Source: Patiria miniata (lineage: Eukaryota > Echinodermata > Asteroidea > Valvatida > Asterinidae). Taken from it: 64,000 nt of DNA. Below, piece after piece: positions 1 to 10,590 of this stretch (its first letter is position 1; each line of letters opens with the position of its first letter). Below the pieces are notes generated by a model. The model was not told where the DNA came from. It saw only the letters and a list, made by a program, of their open reading frames with translations, and did not search any database. Position numbers and translations under genes: made by a program. The stretch spans positions 3,596,001-3,660,000 of the forward strand of contig NW_024037065.1 of assembly GCF_015706575.1 (NCBI RefSeq), given 5' to 3'.

Positions 1-284
1 GTCTGACCAGAGACCGAATATTTTTTTTTGGCCTGAGCCCCATTTTTTTTTCGACTTAAATGCTCTGCAGGATTTTTTTCCAAAAGGGAAATAAACTTCC
101 AATTTCGTCATGTTCGAATTCATTGTTTTTTCAAATTTTATATTTTTCCTTCATGTTTTTAGGTCAAACAGTCCAAAACGTCATAATGAACATTCCATCA
201 TACCGGATGTCGTTTACATTTTGTTTAGTCACTTGATTAATATGTGATACAGTTTTCATATTTCTGTAAGACAACATTGACTAT
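1..284. other. AT-rich spacer, no gene seen
   Basis: Homopolymer T runs and AT-rich sequence. No ORF, splice-flanked exon or repeat structure could be supported here. Confidence 0.5.
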
Positions 285-635
285 TATTATTTTTACAACA
301 CCGAAATAAATCCCCGTCATCTGATTGGTGGATCGTTGATCACATGTCATTGAATTATTCGTATCAACGCGCAGCGCACAGTGCAATTGAAGTTCTATTG
401 CACGGTGAATAGAACTTCCATTGCACGTTGTCACTGCTGCTGGTGATGGCGTTGTTTTAAATCGAGCTAAATTGAATATGATTGTTCTCAACCAGTTGAA
501 CAGTTTGCAATATTAATATAAATATGATGAACTTGTCGAACTTTGAAACAGTTTTTAACCTGAGTAAATTGGCTATTAAAAGTCAACCAATCAGATGACA
601 AGGATTTATTCAGGTGTTATTAAAACAAATACAAT
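285..635. mobile_element. Small inverted-repeat element (MITE-like)
   Basis: An arm at about 297-332 (AATAAATCC then GTCATCTGATTGGT) recurs inverted at about 583-620 (ACCAATCAGATGAC then GGATTTATT). The arms are roughly 35 bp with a few mismatches. The interior has its own shorter inverted repeat around the words AGTTCTATTGCAC and AGAACTTCCATTGCAC. No coding potential is visible, so it is best read as a non-autonomous inverted-repeat element. The exact ends and target duplication were not resolved. Confidence 0.5.
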
Positions 636-1076
636 ATCACACTTCCAGCGGCCAAAAAAAAATCAGCATTTTGTACTTTTGACCTGATGATGGCAACATC
701 ATGTCAGTCAACGACCCAGAATTGGACAATATCACTTTTGATATCCTCATCTATTTTCGCTGGTTCCCGCACGATCTACAGCGTCGAAATTATTTTTATC
801 CACCAGTCAACAAATCGTAGAGCGCCGTACCGTCATTGTCGCGCCTGCGCCAACCCGACCGCATCAGACGCAGTACTATAAGCTCGCATTGCATCTTTGA
901 CCAGTGCAATATATTCCGCAGTTTCCTTAATTTTTTTCCCCTTTTCGATCACGTCACGCTGATATAAACAACAATATTGAATGCCTAATTTTCTGAGGAA
1001 AACTATAATATATTGCACTTGCTATAACAATATTGCACTTGTTCCGACTCCTGCAATTTTCTGATAGCTCGTGCAA
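636..1076. other. Intergenic, no gene seen
   Basis: Short ORFs on both strands lack splice context or family resemblance. Nothing further can be supported. Confidence 0.45.
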
Positions 1077-1770
1077 CACCCTTACAAAATACCCCATACA
1101 TGATTTCCCATGGCGATCACATGGAAAATTGCCATGTATATGTAGCATGGAGTTTCGGACCCATGTACCACATATGGGTTCCCATTGCTCATTTCCCGGC
1201 CATGATGGAACTCGTGGTACTTTTCCCATGCACTCCATGGTTCTTCCCGTACGCCCCATGGAGTTTCTCCCATGTAACATTTGCTATTTTCCCAATATAC
1301 AACTCATGTTGTTTCTTGCATGTAACACATGGTATTTTCCCCATATATCTCGTGTTGTTTCTCCCATGCAACACATGGCATTGTTCCCATACAATCCTTG
1401 GTTTTTGTCCCATACACTCCATAGCGTTTCTCCCATACATCTCATGCGGTTTCTCCCATACACCACATGGTGTTTCTTCATGTCCACCCATAACTGACCA
1501 TGGTGTTCAGATGGGCCACCAATTTGTTACCACGAGGTTACAATAGCTGCACATGGTGTTCCCATGGGACATGATGGGTGTTTTTTTTTAGCTGCCCATG
1601 GTGTTTCCATGTGACACCATGGTGTTCCCATGTGACACATGGTGTTTTAAGAGACCACGTACCATGCTGTTTTAAGAGAACACCATGTGTTTTCATATTA
1701 AGTCCCATGCATTTCCATTCAGCTCCCATGGGGATCCCATGGCATCGCCGTGGGACATTTTGTAGGGGTA
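1077..1770. mobile_element. CCATGG-rich foldback element, copy A
   Basis: The interior is dominated by CCCATG, CATGGG and CCATGG words spaced every 20-35 bp, so either strand can fold on itself. The left end (about 1078, ACCCTTACAAAAT followed by ACCCCAT) and the right end (about 1753-1769, GGGACATTTTGTAGGGGT) are imperfect inverted repeats of about 19 bp. The same terminus occurs perfectly inverted at both ends of a larger relative at 50136-51648, so the two are one family. The ORFs across it are by-products of the repeats. Confidence 0.6.
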
Positions 1771-2510
1771 TATTCTTGTATCCCTCTCAAAGCCCTGTTC
1801 TATATTATAAATGTTCACACAAAAACTGACAACTGAATTAAGCGTGGACCCAAATATGCTAGCTTGGAGCTAAAACACATAGCTCTCTTACTGTTAAAAG
1901 GTATGGTGAAGCCAAACTGAAGACCACGCCAAGATTTGCAACACCGCGGTATTAATAAATCCAACATTCCCGGCAACAGGACTAGGCATTCCTCCTGTTT
2001 GAAAATGGAGCGTCAAATATCAAGATATGAAGCTCAAAAAGATACATGACCTGAGATTTACCTGAAATAGTCAGTTTTTATTAAATCCCACAAGCTGACT
2101 AATACTTCCAGTTCGACACATTGGTTTACGCCCTGCATAGTATTTTAAGAAAATTGCCCAAAAAGCAGCTACTCCAACTCCACACTACTAGTACTACAGC
2201 GATATATCTCGCTCTCTTCTCCATCGCTATTGTCTAGCTATTTGCATAGGCATATGAGCAGACTCACAATAAACGTCCCAGTATAGCTCTGGAACCCTGT
2301 TTTTCACAATGTTCTACATTTTATTTCTTTTATCACATTCACTTGATTCAGAGCGTTGTTGCTATTTAACAAACCCCGATCCAATGTGCTGTTTTATCAG
2401 CGCGTCTCTTGTCCATATTTTCTTCACCTTAACTCCCTGCAGCATATGCAAAAATCCTATTGATGTTGATGTCACCTGACATCACTTTAAAAGGGGCAGC
2501 TTTTCTCCAT

Positions 2511-2549
2511 AGAGAGAGAGAGAGAGAGAGAGGGGGGGAGAGAGAGGGC
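2511..2549. repeat. GA/CT microsatellite
   Basis: Uninterrupted AG dinucleotides, then a short G run, then more AG. Confidence 0.85.
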
Positions 2550-2579
2550 TTGCACAGACCATACCTTGTGCACAATAGA

Positions 2580-2720
2580 TTTCACTATGTGGTTGTGCAA
2601 TTGTGCTGAATTTCCACATAGTAACCACATTTGTGGTTATCATGTGGATTTTTTAGTTTTTCGGGATTACTATGTGGAAAATTCTCACTATGTGGTGGTG
2701 GTTATTATGTGGATTGTGAA
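2580..2720. repeat. CACATAGT/ACTATGTG palindromic word cluster
   Basis: ACTATGTGG, CCACATAGT and ATGTGGAT recur in direct and inverted orientation within 140 bp. It could be a decayed inverted-repeat element. No function can be read from it. Confidence 0.4.
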
Positions 2721-3449
2721 CCGTGAGATTTGACCCCTTTAGGCTTGGAAATAACCCTTTTTTTTTTATTACTCGGTGCGGCTTCCTACTCCTCGTCGAA
2801 AATGGCTTTTCACACGATTTTGTTTGCAAACGCAGTTTAAGTTTTTTATCTTTAATTTTCTACAAGAAATATGTAATTCTTTTTCATTTTTTCTTTTGCC
2901 AAAAAAATTAGTCCAAGCTCACCTTGTGGATGTGCATTCATCTCGTTGCTCTCAACAACATACAATATCAGATGGTTGTACTTATGTTTTACAAATTAAT
3001 TTTGACAAGTTTTCATATTAAATTCAAATTACATGTACATGGATCTTGTTAACAGAGCCTTTCTATTACAGCAATAACTTAAATCAACTCTTTTACGTGG
3101 GAAGCCGAATGAGAACAAGATAGTTTCACAAATTTTTATTTCACTCATCTTATCAAGACTTGTTTCAAATACTTCCTCGTGGACCACTTTTACTGTTCTA
3201 ATTATTTGCGATCGTAGTGGGATTTCCAATTGATGGTGGAGTTCATTACAGGTTTTGGGTTATATTTTCATAATTTTCATAATTACAGCAAAGCCACGCA
3301 AAAACAGCACACATACCGTAGAAAAGACAAAGAACCGTGATCCACACTCCAAAAACAATGGAAACACACAAAAAAAGAGAACAGATCTGTTGAGAAGCAG
3401 TTTTATTTCAGTTTGTTAATAACACCGAAAATCCATCAAATAATAATAT

Positions 3450-4533
3450 TGTAACGTCTCTCTGGGGTGAGAGACATTATCAAATAAAGAGTCAGATACA
3501 AGTATCTTACACACACACACTAGTACTTTATTCGAGATTATTTACATCTCAGGTCAATAGAGGGCGCACTATATACAATGTAAAGTTAATGCGTACATGT
3601 GTACATGTCAGGAACTCTGTCGGGGTCAGAGCCCAGAGCAACAATCTAATGCATCATATGCGGGAGCTCTGTGTAGGTCAGAGCTCAGCTCAGGAATCTA
3701 CTGGGGAAGAGCCCAGTACAACAATGACCAGAACTGCCATTTCTGCGCGCTTTATATAGACTTTTGGGGGCGCGTCTTAGCCAATGGGAGCATTGGATTC
3801 TGGTGGTTATGAATAATGCATCCGTGTACAAAGGCATGGGGACAGTTCTCTATGGGAGATTTGTACACGACTGACAGACATTCTAGTGGAAGAAAGTCCG
3901 AGAGCAGTGGTTAGCGGGCGAAGTAGGATCACTCGTGGGTGCGTTACGGGGAACTGATCCTCAAGGAAAAGGGAAAGGGAATAACTTCTCGGTACATAGG
4001 TTTGTGTACAAGACTTAGTCTCTAGACTAGGTAGGAATCTACACACTAATGCTATGGAGAAAACTATGAGACGAAGGACGTAACCTGACCTCTAGCTACC
4101 GTAGGTCTCGGCCAGTGGGTTAGCGGGACACACTCGCTGGGGTGTACGGGGTCACTAAGGGGTGAATACACGGGTAGGTTTTAGCGAGCCACATTCGCTA
4201 AATGCTTGGGGTCAATGTGGGTCGGATGCGAGGTAAGGTGTGTGAGGGGAATTCGCATCGACTCCGGGGAAAGGTGGAGGGAAAATGGCTAAGTCCTAAG
4301 TACATGTCCCATGGCGGTACATGTTCAATAGCTGTGAGAGCTACATTGCATTGCGCGCTATACAATAGCGTACTGTATAATGTGCTGCACACTTCTACGT
4401 GTGTTTAAGACTTCGTGGTAAAGCTTCGCGCTGTGTGAGGGCACACAGGATCGCTGCAAGCATTACGCTGTGCACGGAGTGGAATGGATTGGTTGGGAAA
4501 GAAGTAAACTACGCAATTTGCGGGAACGCAACA
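3450..4533 (-). repeat. Gypsy 3' LTR
   Basis: A 1084-bp terminal repeat matching 11812-12895 at a constant offset of 8362. In element orientation it begins TGTTGCGTTCCCGCAAATTG and ends GACGTTACA. It holds a TATATAAA box (complement of 3751-3758) and, about 220 bp later, an AATAAA (complement of 3527-3532), giving a U3-R-U5 layout. Every short ORF in it is duplicated in the other LTR and is not a gene. Confidence 0.95.
3527..3532 (-). terminator. Polyadenylation signal of the Gypsy 3' LTR
   Basis: AATAAA on the minus strand, downstream of the LTR TATA box and followed in transcript direction by a GT-rich run (complement of the CA repeat at about 3509-3520), the usual arrangement for 3' cleavage. 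Confidence 0.6.
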
Positions 4534-4546
4534 CTATCTCCCCCTA
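4534..4546 (-). promoter_or_regulatory. Gypsy polypurine tract
   Basis: The minus strand reads TAGGGGGAGATAG directly before the 3' LTR, the expected primer site for plus-strand DNA synthesis. Confidence 0.75.
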
Positions 4547-4823
4547 GTTTTTACAACGTCCTCGTTGTAATAAAAGGAATTACTGAATAACAAGAGTTAA
4601 GGAAAAGCAAAGATAAATGAAGCGCTAAAAACATGCAAAAAGTGTAAAACTTAAAAGTGAACATAAAGAAAACAACGAACGGTTACATATCCTTTAAATG
4701 CGGATAAATGAGAGATAATCAAAACAAAAAGAAGGTAAATATTCATCTAAAACGACGAAAATAAAAGTTCAGTGTCCATATCAATGGAGGGAAAAACACT
4801 GAGTTCATCGGCGCAGTTTAAAG

Positions 4824-5492
4824 TTAGTCGTCAAGTCCTCGGAACACGCGGGCCAGATGGCAGGACTGGGCCTGCGCAACCTCCTTGATTTTGAGCTTGA
4901 TGCGCTGCTCCATGTCATTGATTCGCTGTTGCAGCTGGGTCATGGCGTCAATCACCGCATCTGTCGCCAGTGGTGATGGGGGCGATGGCGAAAGCGTCTG
5001 CGATGACTGGTCAGATGACATGGTAGACGGGGAACTGAGCACCGGATCTTGGTCTTGGTGGCCAGGAGATGATATCACCAAGGGTGGTGGATCAGGGGCA
5101 TCGACGAGGGGACAGGTCTCCAGCTCGTCGTGCAGTGGGGTGTCTGCGCCGGCACTCCGGTAGGGGTCGGGGGTCTTCGGGATGGATCCATCCTCCATCA
5201 CGAGGGAGAGAATCTCCGACGGGAAATCATCGCGTCGTTGCTGCCGGCGTAGCCACTGCTGGCGCAACTGGTGCACGGTTTCGTCTGGGGGGAGAACACC
5301 CTGGTAGGAGAGGGCCCGTTTGCTGTGACGCTGTTTCTGGGTGTGTACCTCATATCTTGAACGCTTGTGATACCCCCTCTTGCAGGTACCGCAGGCAAAC
5401 TGCCTCGCAAACCACGGCATGTGGTGAAGTTGGAAGTGTCGATACGTAGAGGCAATATCGACCAACTCAATTTCACAGATTGAACAGCGCAT
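4824..5492 (-). CDS. Gypsy 3' accessory ORF, two C2H2 zinc fingers plus coiled coil
   Basis: 222 codons from a true ATG at 5492, between pol and the polypurine tract, where some Gypsy elements carry env. Finger 1: C3-x2-C6-x12-H19-x3-H23. Finger 2: C34-x2-C37-x12-H50-x5-H56. A Ser/Pro/Asp-rich middle (about 95-180) resembles disordered linker. A C-terminal heptad-like stretch (about 183-212, TQLQQRINDMEQRIKLK) suggests a coiled coil. There is no signal peptide or membrane segment, so it is not an envelope protein. It could bind nucleic acid or regulate the element. It might be expressed from a spliced RNA; no splice site was confirmed. Intactness in a young element suggests it is used. Confidence 0.75.
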   Translation of the reverse strand: MRCSICEIELVDIASTYRHFQLHHMPWFARQFACGTCKRGYHKRSRYEVHTQKQRHSKRALSYQGVLPPDETVHQLRQQWLRRQQRRDDFPSEILSLVMEDGSIPKTPDPYRSAGADTPLHDELETCPLVDAPDPPPLVISSPGHQDQDPVLSSPSTMSSDQSSQTLSPSPPSPLATDAVIDAMTQLQQRINDMEQRIKLKIKEVAQAQSCHLARVFRGLDD

Positions 5493-5901
5493 GGTGAAGA
5501 GACGGACGACGGTCGATGATCAGGAAGAAAATGATCAGATGATGAGAAATCCTCAAGATTTCTAGGTACACCCAACGATTATGCTGACCAACTGGTTCGG
5601 CCGCAACTTCATTGGTTAAAAGAAACCACAGTTATGTGCAAGCTCCGAGTTGATTGGTGGAAATAGACGAACTCGTGCCAAGGGAGAAAGTGGGCTGGGG
5701 TAGGAGCAACAGGTGGCCCAAGTTAACTGGAATGGTAGTTAGGTCAATGAGCCATTGTTAATCGTTGCGACAATTATTCATCCTACTTCCTTGAATCCCA
5801 CAGGATAATGAAGTAAAATCTGCTTCGATAGTTTGAGAAGGGCATGAACCCATATTGGGCTATTAATTAGGCCTTCAAGTGGCCTGTGAGTTGGGGGGGT
5901 A
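5493..5901 (-). other. Gypsy spacer between pol and the zinc-finger ORF
   Basis: About 410 bp internal to the element with no convincing ORF. A leader or splice acceptor for the downstream ORF might lie here but none stands out. Confidence 0.5.
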
Positions 5902-8900
5902 CTAGAAAAAGTCCTGCAGTCTCGCTGGCCTTCTCTTAGTACGGGTACTCCTCCTCTCTGTTAAGGGCGAAGTTCCTGTCGCAGAGGGCGCTACAGTTGG
6001 TGTCGGGGAACCAGATACTGTAGCAGGCGGGGCTGATGAGGGGTCATCAGCGCGTTTGGTGCTGGATGTTTTCCTGGCGTTACTGCGGGGGACAGCAGCA
6101 TCCTTTGAAAGAGAACCCTTCTCCATCAAAGTTTTACGAAGGTCCAGCATCCATTTTGGGACCTCGTCACTGAGATACTGCTTAAGTCGGTCATGGTGAA
6201 GAATTTTTGTTCTTCCCCGTTGCTTGAACCGGACTTCAAACAGAAGATCACTCAATGTTCTGAGAATGACGCAGGGGCCTGCCCATTTAGCTCGTTTTAG
6301 CTTGGGAGACAACCCAGGGGTTTTTGTGCTGTCTCGCATGTACACCAAGTCACCAATTTGATAGTTTCTTTGGGAAACTCGGGGATCGTGGTCTTTCCTC
6401 TGTCTTTCAGCGGATTTACCAAGATGTTGGCGAACCAGATGATGGACGGTTTCCATCCGTTTCCTCACGGATGCAACATACTCGCATTCATCTTGAGGTT
6501 GGTCCTCTGTGTTGGGGCCACCGAGTACAAGCGCAATTGGTAGATGGGTTTCTCGACCTAACATCAGCATATTAGGCGAGTAACCTGTAGATTCATGCTG
6601 GCAACTTCTGTACGCTGAAGTTAGAAGTGGGAGGTGGATGTCCCAATTGCGTTGGTCACTGTCAACATAAACTGCGATCATGTCAACCAGAACTTGATTG
6701 AATCTCTCCGCCTGTCCATTGGCGGATGGATGGTATGGGGAAGTTCGAGTCTTGTGGATTTCCAACAGCTTACAAACTTGTTGCATGAGATGAGACTCAT
6801 AAGTTCGGCCTTGGTCGGAGTGAATGTCAAGGGGTGGGCCAAAACGGGAAATATATTCGTAGACGATTTTATGAGCCACCGTCTCTGCCTTTTGGTCGGG
6901 AATCGGGTAAGCTTCCATCCACTTTGTGAATTGGTCACCGACTAAAAGGATGTATTTGTTCCCATTATCACTGATAGGGAATGGACCAAGGATGTCCGTG
7001 ACTAGTCTGTCCATCGGCGCGCCGACTCGATAATCCTCGAGGTGTGCTCTGGGGGTTGTGTGTGGCCTTTTGCGGGCACCACACTTAGCACACTTGCGGA
7101 CCCAGTCACGAACTGTTTCCTTAAGCCTGTACCAGTAAAACTGGCATTTGATTTTCTGAGCAGTTTTCTTCACCCCGAGGTGAGCAGAGGTGACGGCGTC
7201 GTGTGCAGCTTGAAGAACGGCACGCTGCAGTTCTCGAGGAATCACAAGTTGCAGGTAAGATTGGGTCTGGTCAGGAGTCACCCATCTTTTAATAAGTACA
7301 CCGTCTTTCAGCACCAGCTGTTGCCATAGCAACCACAAGTTCCTAGTGGCGGGACTTTCGCGTGCTATTTGGTCTCTGCTTGGTCTCTCAGGTGATTTGG
7401 TCATCAACTCCATGATGATCCTTAGGTCTGGATCTGCTCTCTGCAGTTTAGCTATTTCCTCTGTCGTGTAGCCACCGACCCAAGATGTGGCTCGTCCGGC
7501 GCTGAGACCGGCGGGGGCGCTAGAAGGGGCACGATCACTCGTGACCTCACCATCTTGGTCGTCTTGCTGTCCGGTTGGATTCGATTGTTCTGCAAGTTGC
7601 TGCCCGGTACTTGAACCGGCATCGGCATCCTTTTGCGGGATGCAGGGCGCGTTGCAGTCCAACTCTCTTCCAGCTGAATCAGAGGATATTGTAGCAGGTT
7701 TAGTTCGGTTGTTCGGCCGTATTATCCGAATGGCTGTGGGCAAATTGGCTTGCCCGGGAGTTTCTCCAGTAGGCGTGGCTGTGTGTGAAAAACGACCTTT
7801 GAACTGTCCATCGTCAAAGTCGCTGCAGGTAAACTCACTGCACGAGCGCCAAATAAGTTTACCAATGCTACACACAGGAACCAGTAGGAGGGTGACCAAC
7901 GTTGCCATCAGTACGAGGACTGTCCGTGGGGATACGGGTTTGGCCTGAGGGTTGACGTCATTGCTCGAGGGCTGATCGTCAGCAGCTGAAGTTCTCTTTG
8001 GGAATTGAACTTCAGCGGAGGTAGCGTTTACTCGTCTGGTCGAAAGGGGGACCACATCGTCGACTTGCGAAAAATCGGACCACAGCTCGCTTTTGGCTTT
8101 GCACTTCTCGCAACCGCCGCAGGGGAGTTCAGCGAGTATGGTCGTTCCGTCGTAGCACGGACAATCGTCAGGGTCACATGGCACCCTAGAGAGGGCATCT
8201 GCGTTGCCATGTTTCTTCCCTGGTCGATGTTCGATTTTGAAGTCGAACTGAGACAAGATTTGAAGCCATCTTGCCATCTGATCGACAGGCTCACGAAAAG
8301 ACATGACCCATCGAAGAGCGCTATGGTCGGTTCTGATGAGGAACTGTTTGCCCAGTAGGTAGTGTCGGAAGTACTGAAGGAAGGTGACGATTGCGAGGAG
8401 CTCTCTCCTCGTGGTGCAGTAGCGACGCTGCGGCTTTGTCATCGACCGACTAGCATATGCTATCGGCCGTTCTTCCTCCCTCTGGGTCCGATCACACCAC
8501 TGGAGTTGCGATAGAGTAGCACCAATGCCACTATCTGAAGCATCGGTATCAATGATGAATAACCCATCATCATTGGGGTATGACATGACTTCGTTGCCGG
8601 TGAGGGCGGCCTTTAATTTCTCAAAAGCCGCTTGACAGTCATGAGTCCACTTAAACGTCTGTCCGGCCTCTAACAGACGATGTAAGGGGCTGGCTATCGT
8701 GGCGAATTGGGCTATGAACCTACGGTAGTAAGAACATAGTCCCAGGAAAGAGCGTACTTCAGTTATGTTCTTGGGGGTGGGCCAGTTCTGCACAGCAGAA
8801 ACTTTACTAGGGTCTGGTTTGACACCATCTGGTGTGATGATGTGACCGAGGAACAGAACTTCCGTCTGGAAGAGTTCACACTTGCTCGGTTTCAGCTTCA

Positions 8901-10590
8901 GTCCAGCGTTTCCTAGTCGGCGTAGGACTTCACCAAGACGCTCAATATGCTCGGAAAATGTTGATGACAGGATGATGATATCGTCTAGATATATCAGCAG
9001 AGTTCGCCATTGCAGACCTTTGAGTACTAGCTCCATACAGCGCTCAAAGGTACTGGGTGCGTTGCATAACCCAAAAGGCATGGTCACGTACTCGTACAGT
9101 CCACTTCGGGTTACGAACGCGGTTTTGGGACGGTCTTCCTTCATCACTTCAATCTGCCAGTAGCCCGACTGCAGATCGAGAGTGCTGAAGATTTTTGCCC
9201 CACTCAGGCAATCTAGGCAGTCATCAACACGGGGTAGGGGATACGCGTCACGGCGCGTAACATCGTTCAGCTTACGATAGTCGACACACGGACGAGTTGT
9301 GCCGTCCTTTTTCCTAACAAAAACCATTGGTGATGCCCAGGGGGATGTTGACTCGCGGATCACACCCGCCTTGAGTTGGCTCTCGAGAACTTTCTCCTCC
9401 TCGCCCTGAAATGCCTTGGGGGGACGGCGGGGAGGCTGTCGTATGGGGCGTGCGTCGCCGGTGTCAATAGTGTGCTGCACTATTGACGTTTTTCCCAAAT
9501 CCTCCGCGGATTTGGCGAAAGTGTTCTCGTGGCTGGCCAAAAGTTCACACAATGCTTTCTGCTGGTGTGGGGACAGGTTTTCACAACTCCTCTCGTACAG
9601 TTTCTGTAGGTTTTCTGACCACTTTTCAGAAGGATTTGGGGTGTCGGGGACGGCGGGACTGACTGGGTTGACTGCGTATGACGTTGGGCGGGCATGCTCT
9701 CTGCACACTCGCATTACTCGATAGAGGTGATCGGTTTCACAGTTTTCCTGCTCGGCTATGAGTTCAACCGCATCAACTTCATGCAGATATCCAAGCGTTG
9801 TACCTGCCTGAAGTTCAATGTTCTCGGGTGAAGTGTTCACAAGTCGGACAGGTATGCCGATGTCTTCTCGGCGGGGATCAATGAGTGAACTGCCAACCAC
9901 AACATTGTGACGAAGGTTGGCAGGTTCAACGACTGCATACATGGAACTCAGTTTGTGATGATCAGCTATACCCTCTGCTACCCACTCGCTGCATGCTGGA
10001 ATTGTAGTGTTCTGCTTCAGTGCGATCTTAACTACACGGGGAGGGGCTCCTTGGACTGTCCACTGAACCCAGTTACCGGCAATTCGTATGCCGTTGCGTG
10101 CCTCCAATATGCAATCATAGTGGTATAGAAAGTCATAGCCAAGGATTCCTTCATCGCTGATGGGGGCGACAAATGCATCCCATTGGAAGTGCTGTTCACC
10201 AATCATCATGTCGATTGTGGCAACACCTTCAATGTCAATGAGTTCCTTGTTTGCAGTTTCTAGTTTTGTGCTTTTGCACGGGGGTTTGAGTTCAGGGCGT
10301 TTTTCAGCAGGGATCTGGCTGAAAAGTGCTGAAGAAATGATGGTCACCGCCGCTCCGGTGTCGACTAAAAGTTCGCTGTCTTGGTCGCATATCTGCACTC
10401 GCAAAAATGCAGACATGCCTTGAAATTGCTGTCTACCCATTCGGATAGTGTTCTGTTCATTGGGACGGACCGGTGCCAGGCCGGACGGCACGGTCCGCGT
10501 TAGTTTTCCGTCTGTATGACGACGACCTCCTTGGCCGCTATGTCGGGGCACTTGTTTGCAAAGTGGCCGGGCTTGCCACATTTGAAACAA
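5902..10590 (-). CDS. pol: Gypsy Pol polyprotein (PR-RT-RNase H-integrase)
   Basis: About 1560 intact codons, no stops. The first codon here is TTG and is not a real start; translation must come through gag by frameshifting. Domains: retropepsin LLVDTGAAVTIIS (about residue 72); reverse transcriptase with YLDD (about 533); RNase H with DTDASDSGIG (about 680); then an unusual linker of about 280 residues with a Cys cluster (CDPDDCPC, CGGCEKC) and a hydrophobic transmembrane-like segment (residues 889-914); integrase HHCC finger (about 1120-1170, CAKC); D, D, E core (VTDILG about 1196, HSDQG about 1258, NGQAERFNQ about 1294); and a GPY/F-like module (AGPCVILR about 1440). No chromodomain was recognised. 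It copies the RNA and inserts the cDNA. Confidence 0.95.
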   Translation of the reverse strand: MFQMWQARPLCKQVPRHSGQGGRRHTDGKLTRTVPSGLAPVRPNEQNTIRMGRQQFQGMSAFLRVQICDQDSELLVDTGAAVTIISSALFSQIPAEKRPELKPPCKSTKLETANKELIDIEGVATIDMMIGEQHFQWDAFVAPISDEGILGYDFLYHYDCILEARNGIRIAGNWVQWTVQGAPPRVVKIALKQNTTIPACSEWVAEGIADHHKLSSMYAVVEPANLRHNVVVGSSLIDPRREDIGIPVRLVNTSPENIELQAGTTLGYLHEVDAVELIAEQENCETDHLYRVMRVCREHARPTSYAVNPVSPAVPDTPNPSEKWSENLQKLYERSCENLSPHQQKALCELLASHENTFAKSAEDLGKTSIVQHTIDTGDARPIRQPPRRPPKAFQGEEEKVLESQLKAGVIRESTSPWASPMVFVRKKDGTTRPCVDYRKLNDVTRRDAYPLPRVDDCLDCLSGAKIFSTLDLQSGYWQIEVMKEDRPKTAFVTRSGLYEYVTMPFGLCNAPSTFERCMELVLKGLQWRTLLIYLDDIIILSSTFSEHIERLGEVLRRLGNAGLKLKPSKCELFQTEVLFLGHIITPDGVKPDPSKVSAVQNWPTPKNITEVRSFLGLCSYYRRFIAQFATIASPLHRLLEAGQTFKWTHDCQAAFEKLKAALTGNEVMSYPNDDGLFIIDTDASDSGIGATLSQLQWCDRTQREEERPIAYASRSMTKPQRRYCTTRRELLAIVTFLQYFRHYLLGKQFLIRTDHSALRWVMSFREPVDQMARWLQILSQFDFKIEHRPGKKHGNADALSRVPCDPDDCPCYDGTTILAELPCGGCEKCKAKSELWSDFSQVDDVVPLSTRRVNATSAEVQFPKRTSAADDQPSSNDVNPQAKPVSPRTVLVLMATLVTLLLVPVCSIGKLIWRSCSEFTCSDFDDGQFKGRFSHTATPTGETPGQANLPTAIRIIRPNNRTKPATISSDSAGRELDCNAPCIPQKDADAGSSTGQQLAEQSNPTGQQDDQDGEVTSDRAPSSAPAGLSAGRATSWVGGYTTEEIAKLQRADPDLRIIMELMTKSPERPSRDQIARESPATRNLWLLWQQLVLKDGVLIKRWVTPDQTQSYLQLVIPRELQRAVLQAAHDAVTSAHLGVKKTAQKIKCQFYWYRLKETVRDWVRKCAKCGARKRPHTTPRAHLEDYRVGAPMDRLVTDILGPFPISDNGNKYILLVGDQFTKWMEAYPIPDQKAETVAHKIVYEYISRFGPPLDIHSDQGRTYESHLMQQVCKLLEIHKTRTSPYHPSANGQAERFNQVLVDMIAVYVDSDQRNWDIHLPLLTSAYRSCQHESTGYSPNMLMLGRETHLPIALVLGGPNTEDQPQDECEYVASVRKRMETVHHLVRQHLGKSAERQRKDHDPRVSQRNYQIGDLVYMRDSTKTPGLSPKLKRAKWAGPCVILRTLSDLLFEVRFKQRGRTKILHHDRLKQYLSDEVPKWMLDLRKTLMEKGSLSKDAAVPRSNARKTSSTKRADDPSSAPPATVSGSPTPTVAPSATGTSPLTERRSTRTKRRPARLQDFF
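7849..7926 (-). other. Predicted membrane segment inside the Pol linker
   Basis: Codes for about 20 consecutive hydrophobic residues (VLVLMATLVTLLLVPVCSIG) flanked by Arg and Lys, between RNase H and integrase. Hydrophobicity is seen directly; a membrane role is inference. Such a segment is not part of the usual Ty3/Gypsy Pol layout. Confidence 0.6.

Larger units (their letters stand above)
1771..3449. other. Intergenic with simple repeats
   Basis: No exon was found. It contains a GA microsatellite at about 2511-2549 and, at 2580-2720, a cluster of CACATAGT/ACTATGTG words in both orientations. The last bases before 3450 (AATAATAT) are the insertion site of the Gypsy element. Confidence 0.5.

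Noticed and set aside
3597..4590. Several 60-90 codon ORFs inside the LTRs
   Set aside because: They are duplicated exactly in both LTRs, lack any protein pattern, and overlap promoter and polyA elements.
5069..5449. Plus-strand ORF opposite the zinc-finger ORF
   Set aside because: Antisense shadow of the 4824-5492 gene with no independent support.
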